Source: a virus. From it: DNA of 64,000 nt. Position 1 is the first letter of the stretch, and each line of letters begins with the position of its first letter. Where the stretch lies: positions 62,001 to 126,000 of IMG/VR virus record IMGVR_UViG_3300027833_000013. One strand, 5' to 3'. This document shows, piece by piece, positions 15,427-22,142 of the stretch. Under the pieces are notes generated by a model. The model did not search any database and was not told the DNA's origin. It saw only the letters and a program-made list of their open reading frames with translations. A program made the position numbers and the translations under genes.

Positions 15427-16007
15427 TATAACATCCCCGCTAGTGCTTTTTTATGCGCAACAGATAAGTTATTAATTTTATTTTGAAGCTCTGCAGGAAT
15501 TTTGGCAGGCTTTCCTGTTGCATTTGCTTTTGTTCCCGGACCGTTATTAGTAGTTCCGGGCTTTGTGCCTTTACCAACAGTCGACTTCATTCCTGTTTTA
15601 GCTTGCGCTTTGTTTAGTATTCCTGCTTTAGGATCTGCTTGAGTAGGTGCCGCTGCCGCATTGCCGCCAGTAAGTTTATTACGTGCCGCTTGCTTTAATA
15701 CGTCCATTACAGTTTTCTTATCTATAATTCCTTTAGGTAGCTGAACTCCGCCAGCAGATAAATTATTTTGTTTCATAAACGCGGCAAAATCAGTATCGGA
15801 CATATTTTTATCATTCTTGCCATTAATACCTTGCCATGTTTTTAATGTCTTGTATAATGCGTTTGCTTCTTTACCCATTTGGGCACTTCCTGCCATACGT
15901 TCAGCACCAGGCAATTTACCAACAGCGCCTTTAACTGCATTACCAATGCCACTAGTAGGAGCTTCGCTAATTTTTTTATCTTCATTTAAAATATCATAAA
16001 CGTTCAT
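15426..16007 (-). CDS. Probable internal head protein B with cleavable capsid-targeting leader
   Basis: A 193-aa basic protein beginning MNVYDILNEDKKISEAPTSG. Two (L/I)-x-E sites are visible: L7-N8-E9 and I13-S14-E15 followed by A16. The leader resembles T4's MKTYQEFIAE targeting sequence in length, aromatic position and acidic end. The body is Gly/Ala/Lys-rich (NAVKGAVGKLPGAERMAGSA), with a Gly/Thr/Asn/Lys linker (KGTKPGTTNNGPGTKANATG) and a helical C-terminus ending HKKALAGML. High lysine suits DNA binding inside the capsid. A late-type ACTAAATA box (16037-16044) lies 30 bp upstream and TAAGGACTACTC is the ribosome site. The paired arrangement with the 204-aa gene suggests a shared role. 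Confidence 0.65.
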   Translation of the reverse strand: MNVYDILNEDKKISEAPTSGIGNAVKGAVGKLPGAERMAGSAQMGKEANALYKTLKTWQGINGKNDKNMSDTDFAAFMKQNNLSAGGVQLPKGIIDKKTVMDVLKQAARNKLTGGNAAAAPTQADPKAGILNKAQAKTGMKSTVGKGTKPGTTNNGPGTKANATGKPAKIPAELQNKINNLSVAHKKALAGML

Positions 16008-16036
16008 GAGTAGTCCTTAATAATATACTATAAGTG

Positions 16037-16044
16037 TATTTAGT
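16037..16044 (-). promoter_or_regulatory. Late-type box ACTAAATA before internal-protein pair
   Basis: The minus-strand box lies 30 bp before the ATG at 16007. The CTAAATA variant is the same as the one before gp48 (20954-20961), supporting a shared recogniser. Confidence 0.5.
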
Positions 16045-16327
16045 AGTTAGTGTATTAACTTCGTTAATACAAGTTATCGCTAACGCTCAAACTACTTACA
16101 CTTCGTTTTGATTAAATAATTTATAAATGAATTATAATTGCATTATTACGAATGTAATAATGTTTAAGTTTCATGTAGATTGTTTTAGTCAGACGGAACC
16201 TGTTTAAGGGTTCCATCTAATCTTGAGCTTCATGTGAGTCCGTCACAGCCGAGACATTGGAAGTAGGTAATTGTTTATACACAAAGTACAATGGGCTCTG
16301 ACCTTTCCCAACCTACGTCGACATTAT

Positions 16328-16362
16328 GTTGCTTATAATATACAATGTACATTATATGTAAC
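16328..16362. repeat. Long imperfect hairpin
   Basis: GTTGC-T-TATAAT-A-TAC pairs with GTA-C-ATTATA-T-GTAAC around AAT, with three mismatched positions and one G-U pair. It sits in the middle of the non-coding region and its function is unknown. Confidence 0.6.
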
Positions 16363-16566
16363 AATATTCCCTCGCTTCGTTCCTATTGCTAAAGAGTTTT
16401 TATGTACTGTGTTTGTGTTTTTCGACTGCCAACAATGCAATCTATATCAACCAGTGAGCCCAATTTGTTTGGTGGCTTCCTCCCTCTGGGGAGTCGATCA
16501 ATATGTACGTGTGCTTCTATACGAGAGCTTTTTCCACAGCGGTATTTCTAATCTGGCCCGCTAACC

Positions 16567-17001
16567 TTATGTGTTGGAATGTTTTGCCTGTAAATGTTCT
16601 TTAAGAATTTTTGATCCGCCAACTCTAACATTTATGATACCGTTGTAGTATTCATCTGTTTCAAGTACTCTGCGTTCAAACTGCTCTCGTGCCTCTAAGT
16701 AACTTGCTATGCCTCTGCTAGGACAAATATGAATAATTTCTCTTATGAAATGTTCTTCGCCTAACTCTAAAACGTCTGCATTAAGTCTATCACTGGAACC
16801 GTAATAAGTTTGCCAGTCACTTTCTTTAGTACTACGTCTTTTGTTTTTCTTGCCTTTGAGTGGTTTCTTTGTTACTTTGAATTTTGCTAGTTTTTTGCCT
16901 ACGTATTTCATGCCATTGACTTTGTTTGTTATCAAGTAAACAAATGCTTCACAACCTTCTGGTAGTTCGTCTATTGTTTCGCCTTGATAAGTCCATTGCA
17001 T
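16567..17001 (-). CDS. GIY-YIG-like endonuclease
   Basis: A 144-aa protein. FVYLITNKVNGMKYVGKKLA (about residues 20-39) fits a degenerate GIY...YIG pair (VYL ... YVG), and other family landmarks follow in order: WQTYYGSS, R in FIREIIHI, E in ASYLEAREQF and N in YYNGIINVR. GIY-YIG nucleases cut DNA as homing or repair enzymes (T4 Seg proteins, I-TevI). This compact form lacks an obvious DNA-binding domain, apart from a basic insert, KKPLKGKKNKRRSTK. It lies in the gp47-gp46 early operon, 14 bp after the small gene, so a role in DNA processing is at least as likely as homing. The 559-bp non-coding region follows its stop. Confidence 0.7.
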   Translation of the reverse strand: MQWTYQGETIDELPEGCEAFVYLITNKVNGMKYVGKKLAKFKVTKKPLKGKKNKRRSTKESDWQTYYGSSDRLNADVLELGEEHFIREIIHICPSRGIASYLEAREQFERRVLETDEYYNGIINVRVGGSKILKEHLQAKHSNT

Positions 17002-17015
17002 ACAGATACTTACCG

Positions 17016-17222
17016 CTATTTGCCTTTTTCTGCCGCCTTTTTGGCTTTATACTTATCGTTGATCTCATCGCCTCTTATTTTAGCATGTTTTCTTATTTCT
17101 CTCAACCACTTTCTGCTTTCAGCATGTGTTCTATGAGACTCACGAGCTTCAAACTTTTCGTTCGCAGTAAAATAAGATAGATATGCCTTTACAAGCATGT
17201 CATGTGCATCATCTTCGATCAT
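17016..17222 (-). CDS. Small charged protein downstream of gp46
   Basis: A 68-aa, highly charged helical protein (ARESHRTHAESRKWLREIRK, about 26-45, then a Lys-rich C-terminus KAKKAAEKGK). It overlaps the end of gp46 by four bases (ATGA arrangement) and so is translationally coupled to the nuclease subunit. I do not recognise a family. The helix and basic tail would suit nucleic acid or protein binding; its place in the operon suggests a link to gp46/47 recombination, but that is only context. Confidence 0.65.
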   Translation of the reverse strand: MIEDDAHDMLVKAYLSYFTANEKFEARESHRTHAESRKWLREIRKHAKIRGDEINDKYKAKKAAEKGK

Positions 17223-18991
17223 TCTATAATCTCAATATCATTTTCATATGATGTAAATCCGTTTTCCTTAACAACTTTCATTACGTTATTAACTCTTCCA
17301 ATAAGCTCATCCTTGTGAGAGATAAGAAATACATTCTTTTCGCCTTCTCTAGCCATCTTCTTAAGGACACCTAACGAATTTTCAACACCAGCAGTGTCCA
17401 TACCACTATCAATAAGTTCATCAATAAATAATAAGTTAATCTTTTGATATAAACTTTCCCAAACGTCACGGAATGCAAAACTCATACCTAAGATAAGTCT
17501 GTTACGTTCTCCGCGTGACAAGTTATCAAAGTCTAAGTCTTGACCTAACTGAGTAATTTCAACATTTAAGTCATTTAAGAATACTACTTGATGTGGTAAG
17601 CCGAGTTTGTCAAGATACATTGAAAGTCTATTGTTAAGATACATCAAGTTCTGATCAATAATCTTTTTACGGATAAAACTATCTTTATTAGTAAGAAGTT
17701 TTAATAAGAAGTCTTGGTGTTCTTTAAAACTAGTAAGCTCGTTTACTATATTCCAGTTAATCTCTTGCATTGCACTATTGTTTAATTCATCAATTTGTGC
17801 TTGATAAGGGTCTAATTCTTGTTCTTTACTATTTAATGCTTGCTTTAAGCTATCTACGTTAGTCCTATGGTCGTATGCTTCTTTAGCAGTATCATAAAAT
17901 GTAGTAGGCTTACCGTTAATATCACCGATATCACCGAGCCCTTTTGTAACATCGTTTACTTTAATAGTAATCTCAGACTGATACGCAATAGCATCAACAA
18001 GTTCTTTAGATTTACGTTCTGCAATCTCTGCCTTTTTGTCTGCATGTAGCTCTTGACCACATGTATAACATGTTGCATCGTCTAGTTCTGCAATGTCTTT
18101 ATTTGCCTTTTCAACAGTCTTGTCGGCACGTACTAATGCTGGTTCTAATGTACTTAATTCTTTTTTAAGAGCCAAAATAGCATTGTTATGCTGTGTCCAA
18201 TTAGACAACTTTTCATGCGACTCTAGTTCAGTGTTAATATCTAAGTGTTCTAGTTGATCGATGCCTAATTGTAGTTTTTTTACGTCTTGTTCATTTTTAG
18301 AAAGCCATGCACGTTGTGTACTTTGTAAACTCTCAATAGTTCCGCCGATCTTTTCATTAGCACTTTGGATAGCATTAATTTTTAATGTTTCTTCTTGGAT
18401 AGCATCTTTAGTTTTCTTAGTTTGTTCTTTAAGTGTATCGGCTTTTTCACTAAGGATGGTAATACCAAGTAGTTGTTCAATAATTGCACGTTGGTCGTTC
18501 TGCCGCATACTTAAAAATGGTTCAGTATAGGTGTTTAGTGCAAGTATATGCTTAAACATATCGTGACTCATGTCAAGCAAGTCGTTAATAAACTCCTGAG
18601 TCTTGCGACTGTCACCTTGTGACTCGTCTGTCATCTCTTGTTCGTGCTCATCAACATAAAACTTTAGTACATTAGGTGAACGTCCGCGCTCGATACGATA
18701 GTCAACATTGTTTTTTTCAAAATGCAGTGTAACAAGCATGCCTTTTGAGTTTGTTTTGTTGATTAAGTTGTTTTTCTTAATGTTAGTAAGTGCAGTACCG
18801 TACAATGCATAAGACAATGCATTAATGATAGTAGTTTTACCAGTACCGTTACGTGATCCACTATCGTCGCCTCCTTGATCTAAGTTTTCGCCTAGAACTA
18901 GTGTTAGGTTGTCTTTGTCAAAGTCTACGGCTTGGGTCTGATTGCCTACACTCATAAAGTTACGTACTGTAAGGTCTTTAATTTTTATCAT
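17219..18991 (-). CDS. 46: Recombination endonuclease subunit gp46 (Rad50-like ATPase)
   Basis: A 590-aa ABC/SMC-type ATPase that partners gp47 to resect DNA ends for recombination-dependent replication and host DNA breakdown. The Walker A motif GSRNGTGKTT is at 45-54. Long coiled-coil arms flank a zinc hook CYTCGQEL near residue 308. The ABC signature LSRGERNRLILGM is near 490 and Walker B LLFIDELIDSGMD near 525. Length matches T4 gp46 (560 aa). The start overlaps the gp47 stop by four bases (ATGA), so the two subunits are made coupled. Early transcription from the promoter at 20026-20054 is likely. Confidence 0.97.
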   Translation of the reverse strand: MIKIKDLTVRNFMSVGNQTQAVDFDKDNLTLVLGENLDQGGDDSGSRNGTGKTTIINALSYALYGTALTNIKKNNLINKTNSKGMLVTLHFEKNNVDYRIERGRSPNVLKFYVDEHEQEMTDESQGDSRKTQEFINDLLDMSHDMFKHILALNTYTEPFLSMRQNDQRAIIEQLLGITILSEKADTLKEQTKKTKDAIQEETLKINAIQSANEKIGGTIESLQSTQRAWLSKNEQDVKKLQLGIDQLEHLDINTELESHEKLSNWTQHNNAILALKKELSTLEPALVRADKTVEKANKDIAELDDATCYTCGQELHADKKAEIAERKSKELVDAIAYQSEITIKVNDVTKGLGDIGDINGKPTTFYDTAKEAYDHRTNVDSLKQALNSKEQELDPYQAQIDELNNSAMQEINWNIVNELTSFKEHQDFLLKLLTNKDSFIRKKIIDQNLMYLNNRLSMYLDKLGLPHQVVFLNDLNVEITQLGQDLDFDNLSRGERNRLILGMSFAFRDVWESLYQKINLLFIDELIDSGMDTAGVENSLGVLKKMAREGEKNVFLISHKDELIGRVNNVMKVVKENGFTSYENDIEIIE

Positions 18992-19998
18992 AGTTCGTTA
19001 TAAATATCCATTAGCATCTTCTTATCGAAGTTGTCTGAGTCAATTGCATTAATTTCTCCTGCAACAATTTGATCTACGCTTTCGAATTGTGCAATGTCTA
19101 GTTCTGTATTAATGTCTTCTAACTGTTTTTGTGGAATTAAACTAATTTCACGACAGTTGTAAGTATTAATAAACGTTTCTTTAATAAAACTTGCCTCTTC
19201 AAAGCTAATAGGCAAGTCTAAGTTAACACGTAGATACATATTAGGTTTAATAATTGTATCTGCTTCGTCGATTAATTGACTTAGTTTAATAGTACGGTAC
19301 TTGGGACAGTCAGGCCAGTTAAGGTATACTGGCTCAGCATCGTTTTCTCTATCGAGTATCATCATACCACGGTCATCATCCCATGCATCTGCATAGTTGT
19401 GCGGAAACGCATTACCTAAGTAATGTACCACGCCTTGTTGCTGACGTTTATGGAAGTGTCCACTAAAAACATAAGACTGATTAGCAAAGTCTTCTGCTCT
19501 AAGCTCTCCGTGGTCGGGCATCTGTACCATAGCGTTCATATAGAAGCTAGGTAGCTCAAAATGCCCAAATATATATTTGCTTTTTAGCTTTTTAAGTTTC
19601 TTCCATTCGTCGCCTACTAACCAAGGCACAATAGTAACATCCTCGATTGTTGTAAGTTCGTCGATAAATGTAATACCTGGAATATGTTTTGCAAATGCAG
19701 TACTATTAACGTCACGCTTGTCTTTATAATACAAGTCGTGGTTACCATCAAAGAAGAAGAACTGCTCAAAGGCAGCTCCTAGCTTCTCCATACAACGGAT
19801 AGTAGCATCCATAGTTGTAAGATTTAAACTGTTTCTATTATGGTGCCAATCACCACAAAAAATACCAGTCTCACAACCGTTGGTTTTTGCTTGTTCAATA
19901 TACCAATCAACAAAGTCTTCACAATCTTGATTGTGCATCTTGCTATTACCTTTTAATCCCAAGTGGATGTCGGTAAAGACTGCGGCTTTTTTAAACAA
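18988..19998 (-). CDS. 47: Recombination endonuclease subunit gp47 (Mre11-like nuclease), TTG start
   Basis: A 336-aa calcineurin-like metallophosphoesterase with the Mre11 motif set: FTDIHLG (D10, H12), GIFCGDWHHNR (near 46-56), FFFDGNHDLYY (near 96-106), IFGHFEL and FSGHFHKRQQ (near 180). Together with gp46 it forms the Mre11-Rad50-type complex. Length equals T4 gp47 (339 aa). The start codon appears to be TTG at 19998: the frame has no ATG near the N-terminus, the conserved motif begins ten residues in, and AGAGGA lies seven bases upstream. It has its own sigma70 promoter within the region just after gp55. Confidence 0.95.
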   Translation of the reverse strand: MFKKAAVFTDIHLGLKGNSKMHNQDCEDFVDWYIEQAKTNGCETGIFCGDWHHNRNSLNLTTMDATIRCMEKLGAAFEQFFFFDGNHDLYYKDKRDVNSTAFAKHIPGITFIDELTTIEDVTIVPWLVGDEWKKLKKLKSKYIFGHFELPSFYMNAMVQMPDHGELRAEDFANQSYVFSGHFHKRQQQGVVHYLGNAFPHNYADAWDDDRGMMILDRENDAEPVYLNWPDCPKYRTIKLSQLIDEADTIIKPNMYLRVNLDLPISFEEASFIKETFINTYNCREISLIPQKQLEDINTELDIAQFESVDQIVAGEINAIDSDNFDKKMLMDIYNEL

Positions 19999-20025
19999 AT
20001 TTACGTCCTCTATGATTCAACTAAC

Positions 20026-20054
20026 ATTATACAACAAAATCTCAATAAGATCAA
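20026..20054 (-). promoter_or_regulatory. Sigma70-type promoter for gp47-gp46 operon
   Basis: Minus-strand TTGATC (20054-20049), a 17-bp spacer and perfect TATAAT (20031-20026) lie between the gp55 stop and the gp47 TTG start, with the -35 just outside the gp55 coding end. Confidence 0.7.
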
Positions 20055-20058
20055 TGAC

Positions 20059-20895
20059 TTATTTGGAAGATTTCATTTTATCGGTTTCTCGTTTCTGCTC
20101 TGCTTCCCATTGTCCTTGATTTTGTCTAGTAAAGCTAGGATTCATATTGTTCATTTCTAGAATGTCATCACGGATGTTCTGCGCACGTTTTTCAATATTA
20201 ATAACACGTACAAAACTATTAGTAACTGCGGCAGTGTAATATGCAAACGGATTATCCGACTTAGATTCATCAAACTGTAAACCAATTTGTGCTAATTGTA
20301 GAATAGCTTGTCCGCGCATTTCGTCGTTGTATGTGTAACCACGTACATTGCCTCGAGTAGCATAACGATCACAAAGTTTCATCCACATCATAGCAAGTTT
20401 ATTAGTTGCCTTTCCGTGTGTTTTGTCAAAATGTCCATTTTCCATGCCACCTGCCCAATGACTCTTTCCTACTAATATTAAATCACCGTCATCATTGTAC
20501 TTGTAATGATGAAAAGGTGGAAAATTAAGTTTTGTTTTAGTATCGGCAATAGTTTTTGGGTTCTTTTTACGTCCGGGCTCTTCTGGAATATGATCAAACG
20601 TCATTACACGGAAGATCAATTCTTCCTTAGTAATTGTTTTATAATCTACTTCGCATTCTGCTTGTTTAACTTTATGTCCCAAGCCTTTTCTCCGCTCAAA
20701 TTCAGCAGTCGACATTTTCTTTGCTTTAGCACGTTTAGCTTCAGCAACTGTTAGTCTATTAATTTTTCCAATATCAAGTACAATAAGATCAAACATAGCA
20801 TGTGATTCTTCTGTAAAACTACAGAATGTACTTTTTGATTTATGTATTTCTTTTAATATATCTTTGTTATTTAGGTAATTTACACGTCTAGCCAT
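20059..20895 (-). CDS. 55: Late sigma factor gp55
   Basis: A 278-aa sigma factor of the T4 gp55 type, which directs host RNA polymerase to TATAAATA late promoters. The conserved core is in the C-terminal half: KATNKLAMMWMKLCDRYATR (about 161-180), MRGQAILQLAQIGLQFDES (about 190-208) and SDNPFAYYTAAVTNSFVRVI (about 212-231), the last matching the gp55 'NPFAYYT' block. It is clearly longer than T4 gp55 (185 aa). The first about 150 residues hold extra Lys/Arg-rich sequence (TVAEAKRAKAKKMSTAEFER). It has a consensus sigma70 promoter, so it is made early. A short gp33/gp45-binding tail cannot be assigned by eye. Confidence 0.92.
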   Translation of the reverse strand: MARRVNYLNNKDILKEIHKSKSTFCSFTEESHAMFDLIVLDIGKINRLTVAEAKRAKAKKMSTAEFERRKGLGHKVKQAECEVDYKTITKEELIFRVMTFDHIPEEPGRKKNPKTIADTKTKLNFPPFHHYKYNDDGDLILVGKSHWAGGMENGHFDKTHGKATNKLAMMWMKLCDRYATRGNVRGYTYNDEMRGQAILQLAQIGLQFDESKSDNPFAYYTAAVTNSFVRVINIEKRAQNIRDDILEMNNMNPSFTRQNQGQWEAEQKRETDKMKSSK

Positions 20896-20918
20896 TACTT
20901 CTCCAAGTTATAAGATGT

Positions 20919-20944
20919 TACATACATTATAATATACATACATT
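20919..20944 (-). repeat. Direct repeat flanking the gp55 -10 box
   Basis: A perfect 10-bp direct repeat TACATACATT (plus strand) at 20919-20928 and 20935-20944, 16 bp apart. One copy lies in the promoter spacer, the other overlaps the -10 and start site. It may be a regulator binding site. Confidence 0.55.
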
Positions 20945-20954
20945 AAAAAGTCAA
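20926..20954 (-). promoter_or_regulatory. Sigma70-type promoter for gp55
   Basis: Minus-strand TTGACT (20954-20949), a 17-bp spacer and perfect TATAAT (20931-20926). The start site would be about 25-30 bp before the gp55 ATG, which has TTGGAGAAGTA as ribosome site. Confidence 0.85.
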
Positions 20955-20961
20955 CTAAATA
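20954..20961 (+). promoter_or_regulatory. Late-type box ACTAAATA for the baseplate operon
   Basis: A plus-strand ACTAAATA sits 22 bp before the gp48 ATG and touches the gp55 -35 hexamer on the other strand. GAAGGAGATATT is the ribosome site between. Confidence 0.6.
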
Positions 20962-20982
20962 ACACTATAAGAAGGAGATATT

Positions 20983-21837
20983 ATGCCAGGTCGAAATCCA
21001 TTTACAAGTTTACAAGAAACTTTTGGTAGTGCTATTAATGTTGTAAGTACATTAAAAAGAACAGTAGACACTGTATCTGCGTTTGCCGACAACCCTTTAG
21101 GATTTATGAAAAACATTCGTAGTGCAAACCTCCAACCAGATGCAATGCCAACGTTTAAATCAAATACTAGTGCTATAGTTAAAAGTCCTAGAGGCGAAAA
21201 CGACTGGCGTGTAAGTTTAAGCGTTCCGCCTATAATGAAAGGAATGCCCAAAACATTATTACAGCCTTTAGTTAACACAAATAATAGAATGGTATTTCCT
21301 TTTACGCCGTCTATTATATTTTCTCATTCTGCAAGCTACAATGCATTGCAACCTACACATACTAATTATCCATTTTTTAACTATCAAAGTTCAGCTGTGG
21401 ACGCTATAACTATTGCAGGCGACTTTTTTGTTGAAAATGCAGAAGATGCAGAGTATTGGGTTGCGGCAGTTACTTATTTGCGTACTGTAACTAAAATGTT
21501 TTATGGCACCGGCGCGAATTTAGGTAATCCTCCGCCAATTATTAAACTAAATGGGTACGGAGAGTTTGTTTTTAACAATGTGCCGTGTGTAGTAACTGCA
21601 TTTAATATTGATTTACCGCAAGACGTGGATTATATTAAAACTACAATGGGAGGATCAACAACACCTGGCAATCATCATGCTGATCCTGTAACTACTGAAG
21701 GTGCCGATACATGGGTTCCAGCACAAAGTTTAATATCAGTAACAGTACAACCAATATACAGTAGAGCTAGACAAGCTGAATTTAATTTAAACGATTTTGT
21801 TAGTGGTAAACTAATAACAGGTAAAGGAATGATTTAA
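20983..21837 (+). CDS. 48: Baseplate tail-tube cap gp48 (gp48/gp54 family)
   Basis: A 284-aa protein that in T4 sits on the baseplate hub and nucleates the tail tube. The family core is visible in PPPIIKLNGYGEFVFNNVPC (about 183-202) followed by VVTAFNIDLPQDVDYIKTTM, and WVAAVTYLRTVTKMFYGTG upstream of it. T4 gp48 is 364 aa and the related gp54 is 320 aa; this shorter form could be either. I favour gp48 because gp53 follows, as in marine T4-like phages. The stop overlaps the gp53 start (TAATG). It is first gene of the long rightward late unit. Confidence 0.82.
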   Translation: MPGRNPFTSLQETFGSAINVVSTLKRTVDTVSAFADNPLGFMKNIRSANLQPDAMPTFKSNTSAIVKSPRGENDWRVSLSVPPIMKGMPKTLLQPLVNTNNRMVFPFTPSIIFSHSASYNALQPTHTNYPFFNYQSSAVDAITIAGDFFVENAEDAEYWVAAVTYLRTVTKMFYGTGANLGNPPPIIKLNGYGEFVFNNVPCVVTAFNIDLPQDVDYIKTTMGGSTTPGNHHADPVTTEGADTWVPAQSLISVTVQPIYSRARQAEFNLNDFVSGKLITGKGMI

Positions 21838-22139
21838 TGGCAAGTTATAATAATTCTAGTCCGTGGGCAAATACAAAGGTTGTAGATCAAAGATATTTAG
21901 GATTGTTTCAAATCCGTCCTGTTCCTAAAGAAAGTGACGATGTATTATATGAAATTGAATCTCAATATACTCATAGGCCAGATTTATTAGCTTACGATCT
22001 ATACGGAAGTACAAAATTGTGGTGGGTATTTGCGCAAAGGAATATGGACACAATTAAAGACCCAATTTATGATATCGAAGCAGGCGTAGAAATTTATCTA
22101 CCAAAAGGACCTTCATTAAAACGCTTGTTAGGAATTTAA
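21837..22139 (+). CDS. 53: Baseplate wedge subunit gp53
   Basis: A 100-aa protein with the gp53/LysM-like core: KVVDQRYLGLFQIRPVPKES, YTHRPDLLAYDLYGSTKLWW and VFAQRNMDTIKDPIYDIEAG, ending in IYLPKGPSLKRLLGI. In T4, gp53 (196 aa) staples neighbouring wedges in the baseplate. This half-length form retains only the core domain, as is usual in marine T4-like phages. It is coupled to gp48 by a TAATG junction and followed three bases later by the large hub candidate. Confidence 0.93.
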   Translation: MASYNNSSPWANTKVVDQRYLGLFQIRPVPKESDDVLYEIESQYTHRPDLLAYDLYGSTKLWWVFAQRNMDTIKDPIYDIEAGVEIYLPKGPSLKRLLGI

Positions 22140-22142
22140 AAG

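Larger units (their letters stand above)
16008..16566. other. 559-bp non-coding, hairpin-rich region
   Basis: This is the only long stretch without a convincing gene besides the tRNA region. It holds three or more strong inverted repeats: GTATTAAC-TTC-GTTAATAC (16052-16070), CATTATTAC-GAAT-GTAATAATG (16141-16162) and GGAACC-8nt-GGTTCC (16195-16214), plus a long imperfect one at 16328-16362. From about 16190 to 16560 the base composition looks less AT-biased than the flanks. The one long frame here (16271-16564, plus) lacks a ribosome site and has an unphage-like composition. I see no tRNA. It could be an RNA gene or an origin region. Confidence 0.6.

Noticed and set aside
16271-16564. 97-codon plus-strand frame in the non-coding region
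   Set aside because: No Shine-Dalgarno site, no promoter, unphage-like composition, and overlap with strong hairpins.
16195-16566. Known structured RNA (tmRNA, RNase P, 6S)
   Set aside because: I looked for conserved landmarks of these RNAs on both strands and found none that I could defend.
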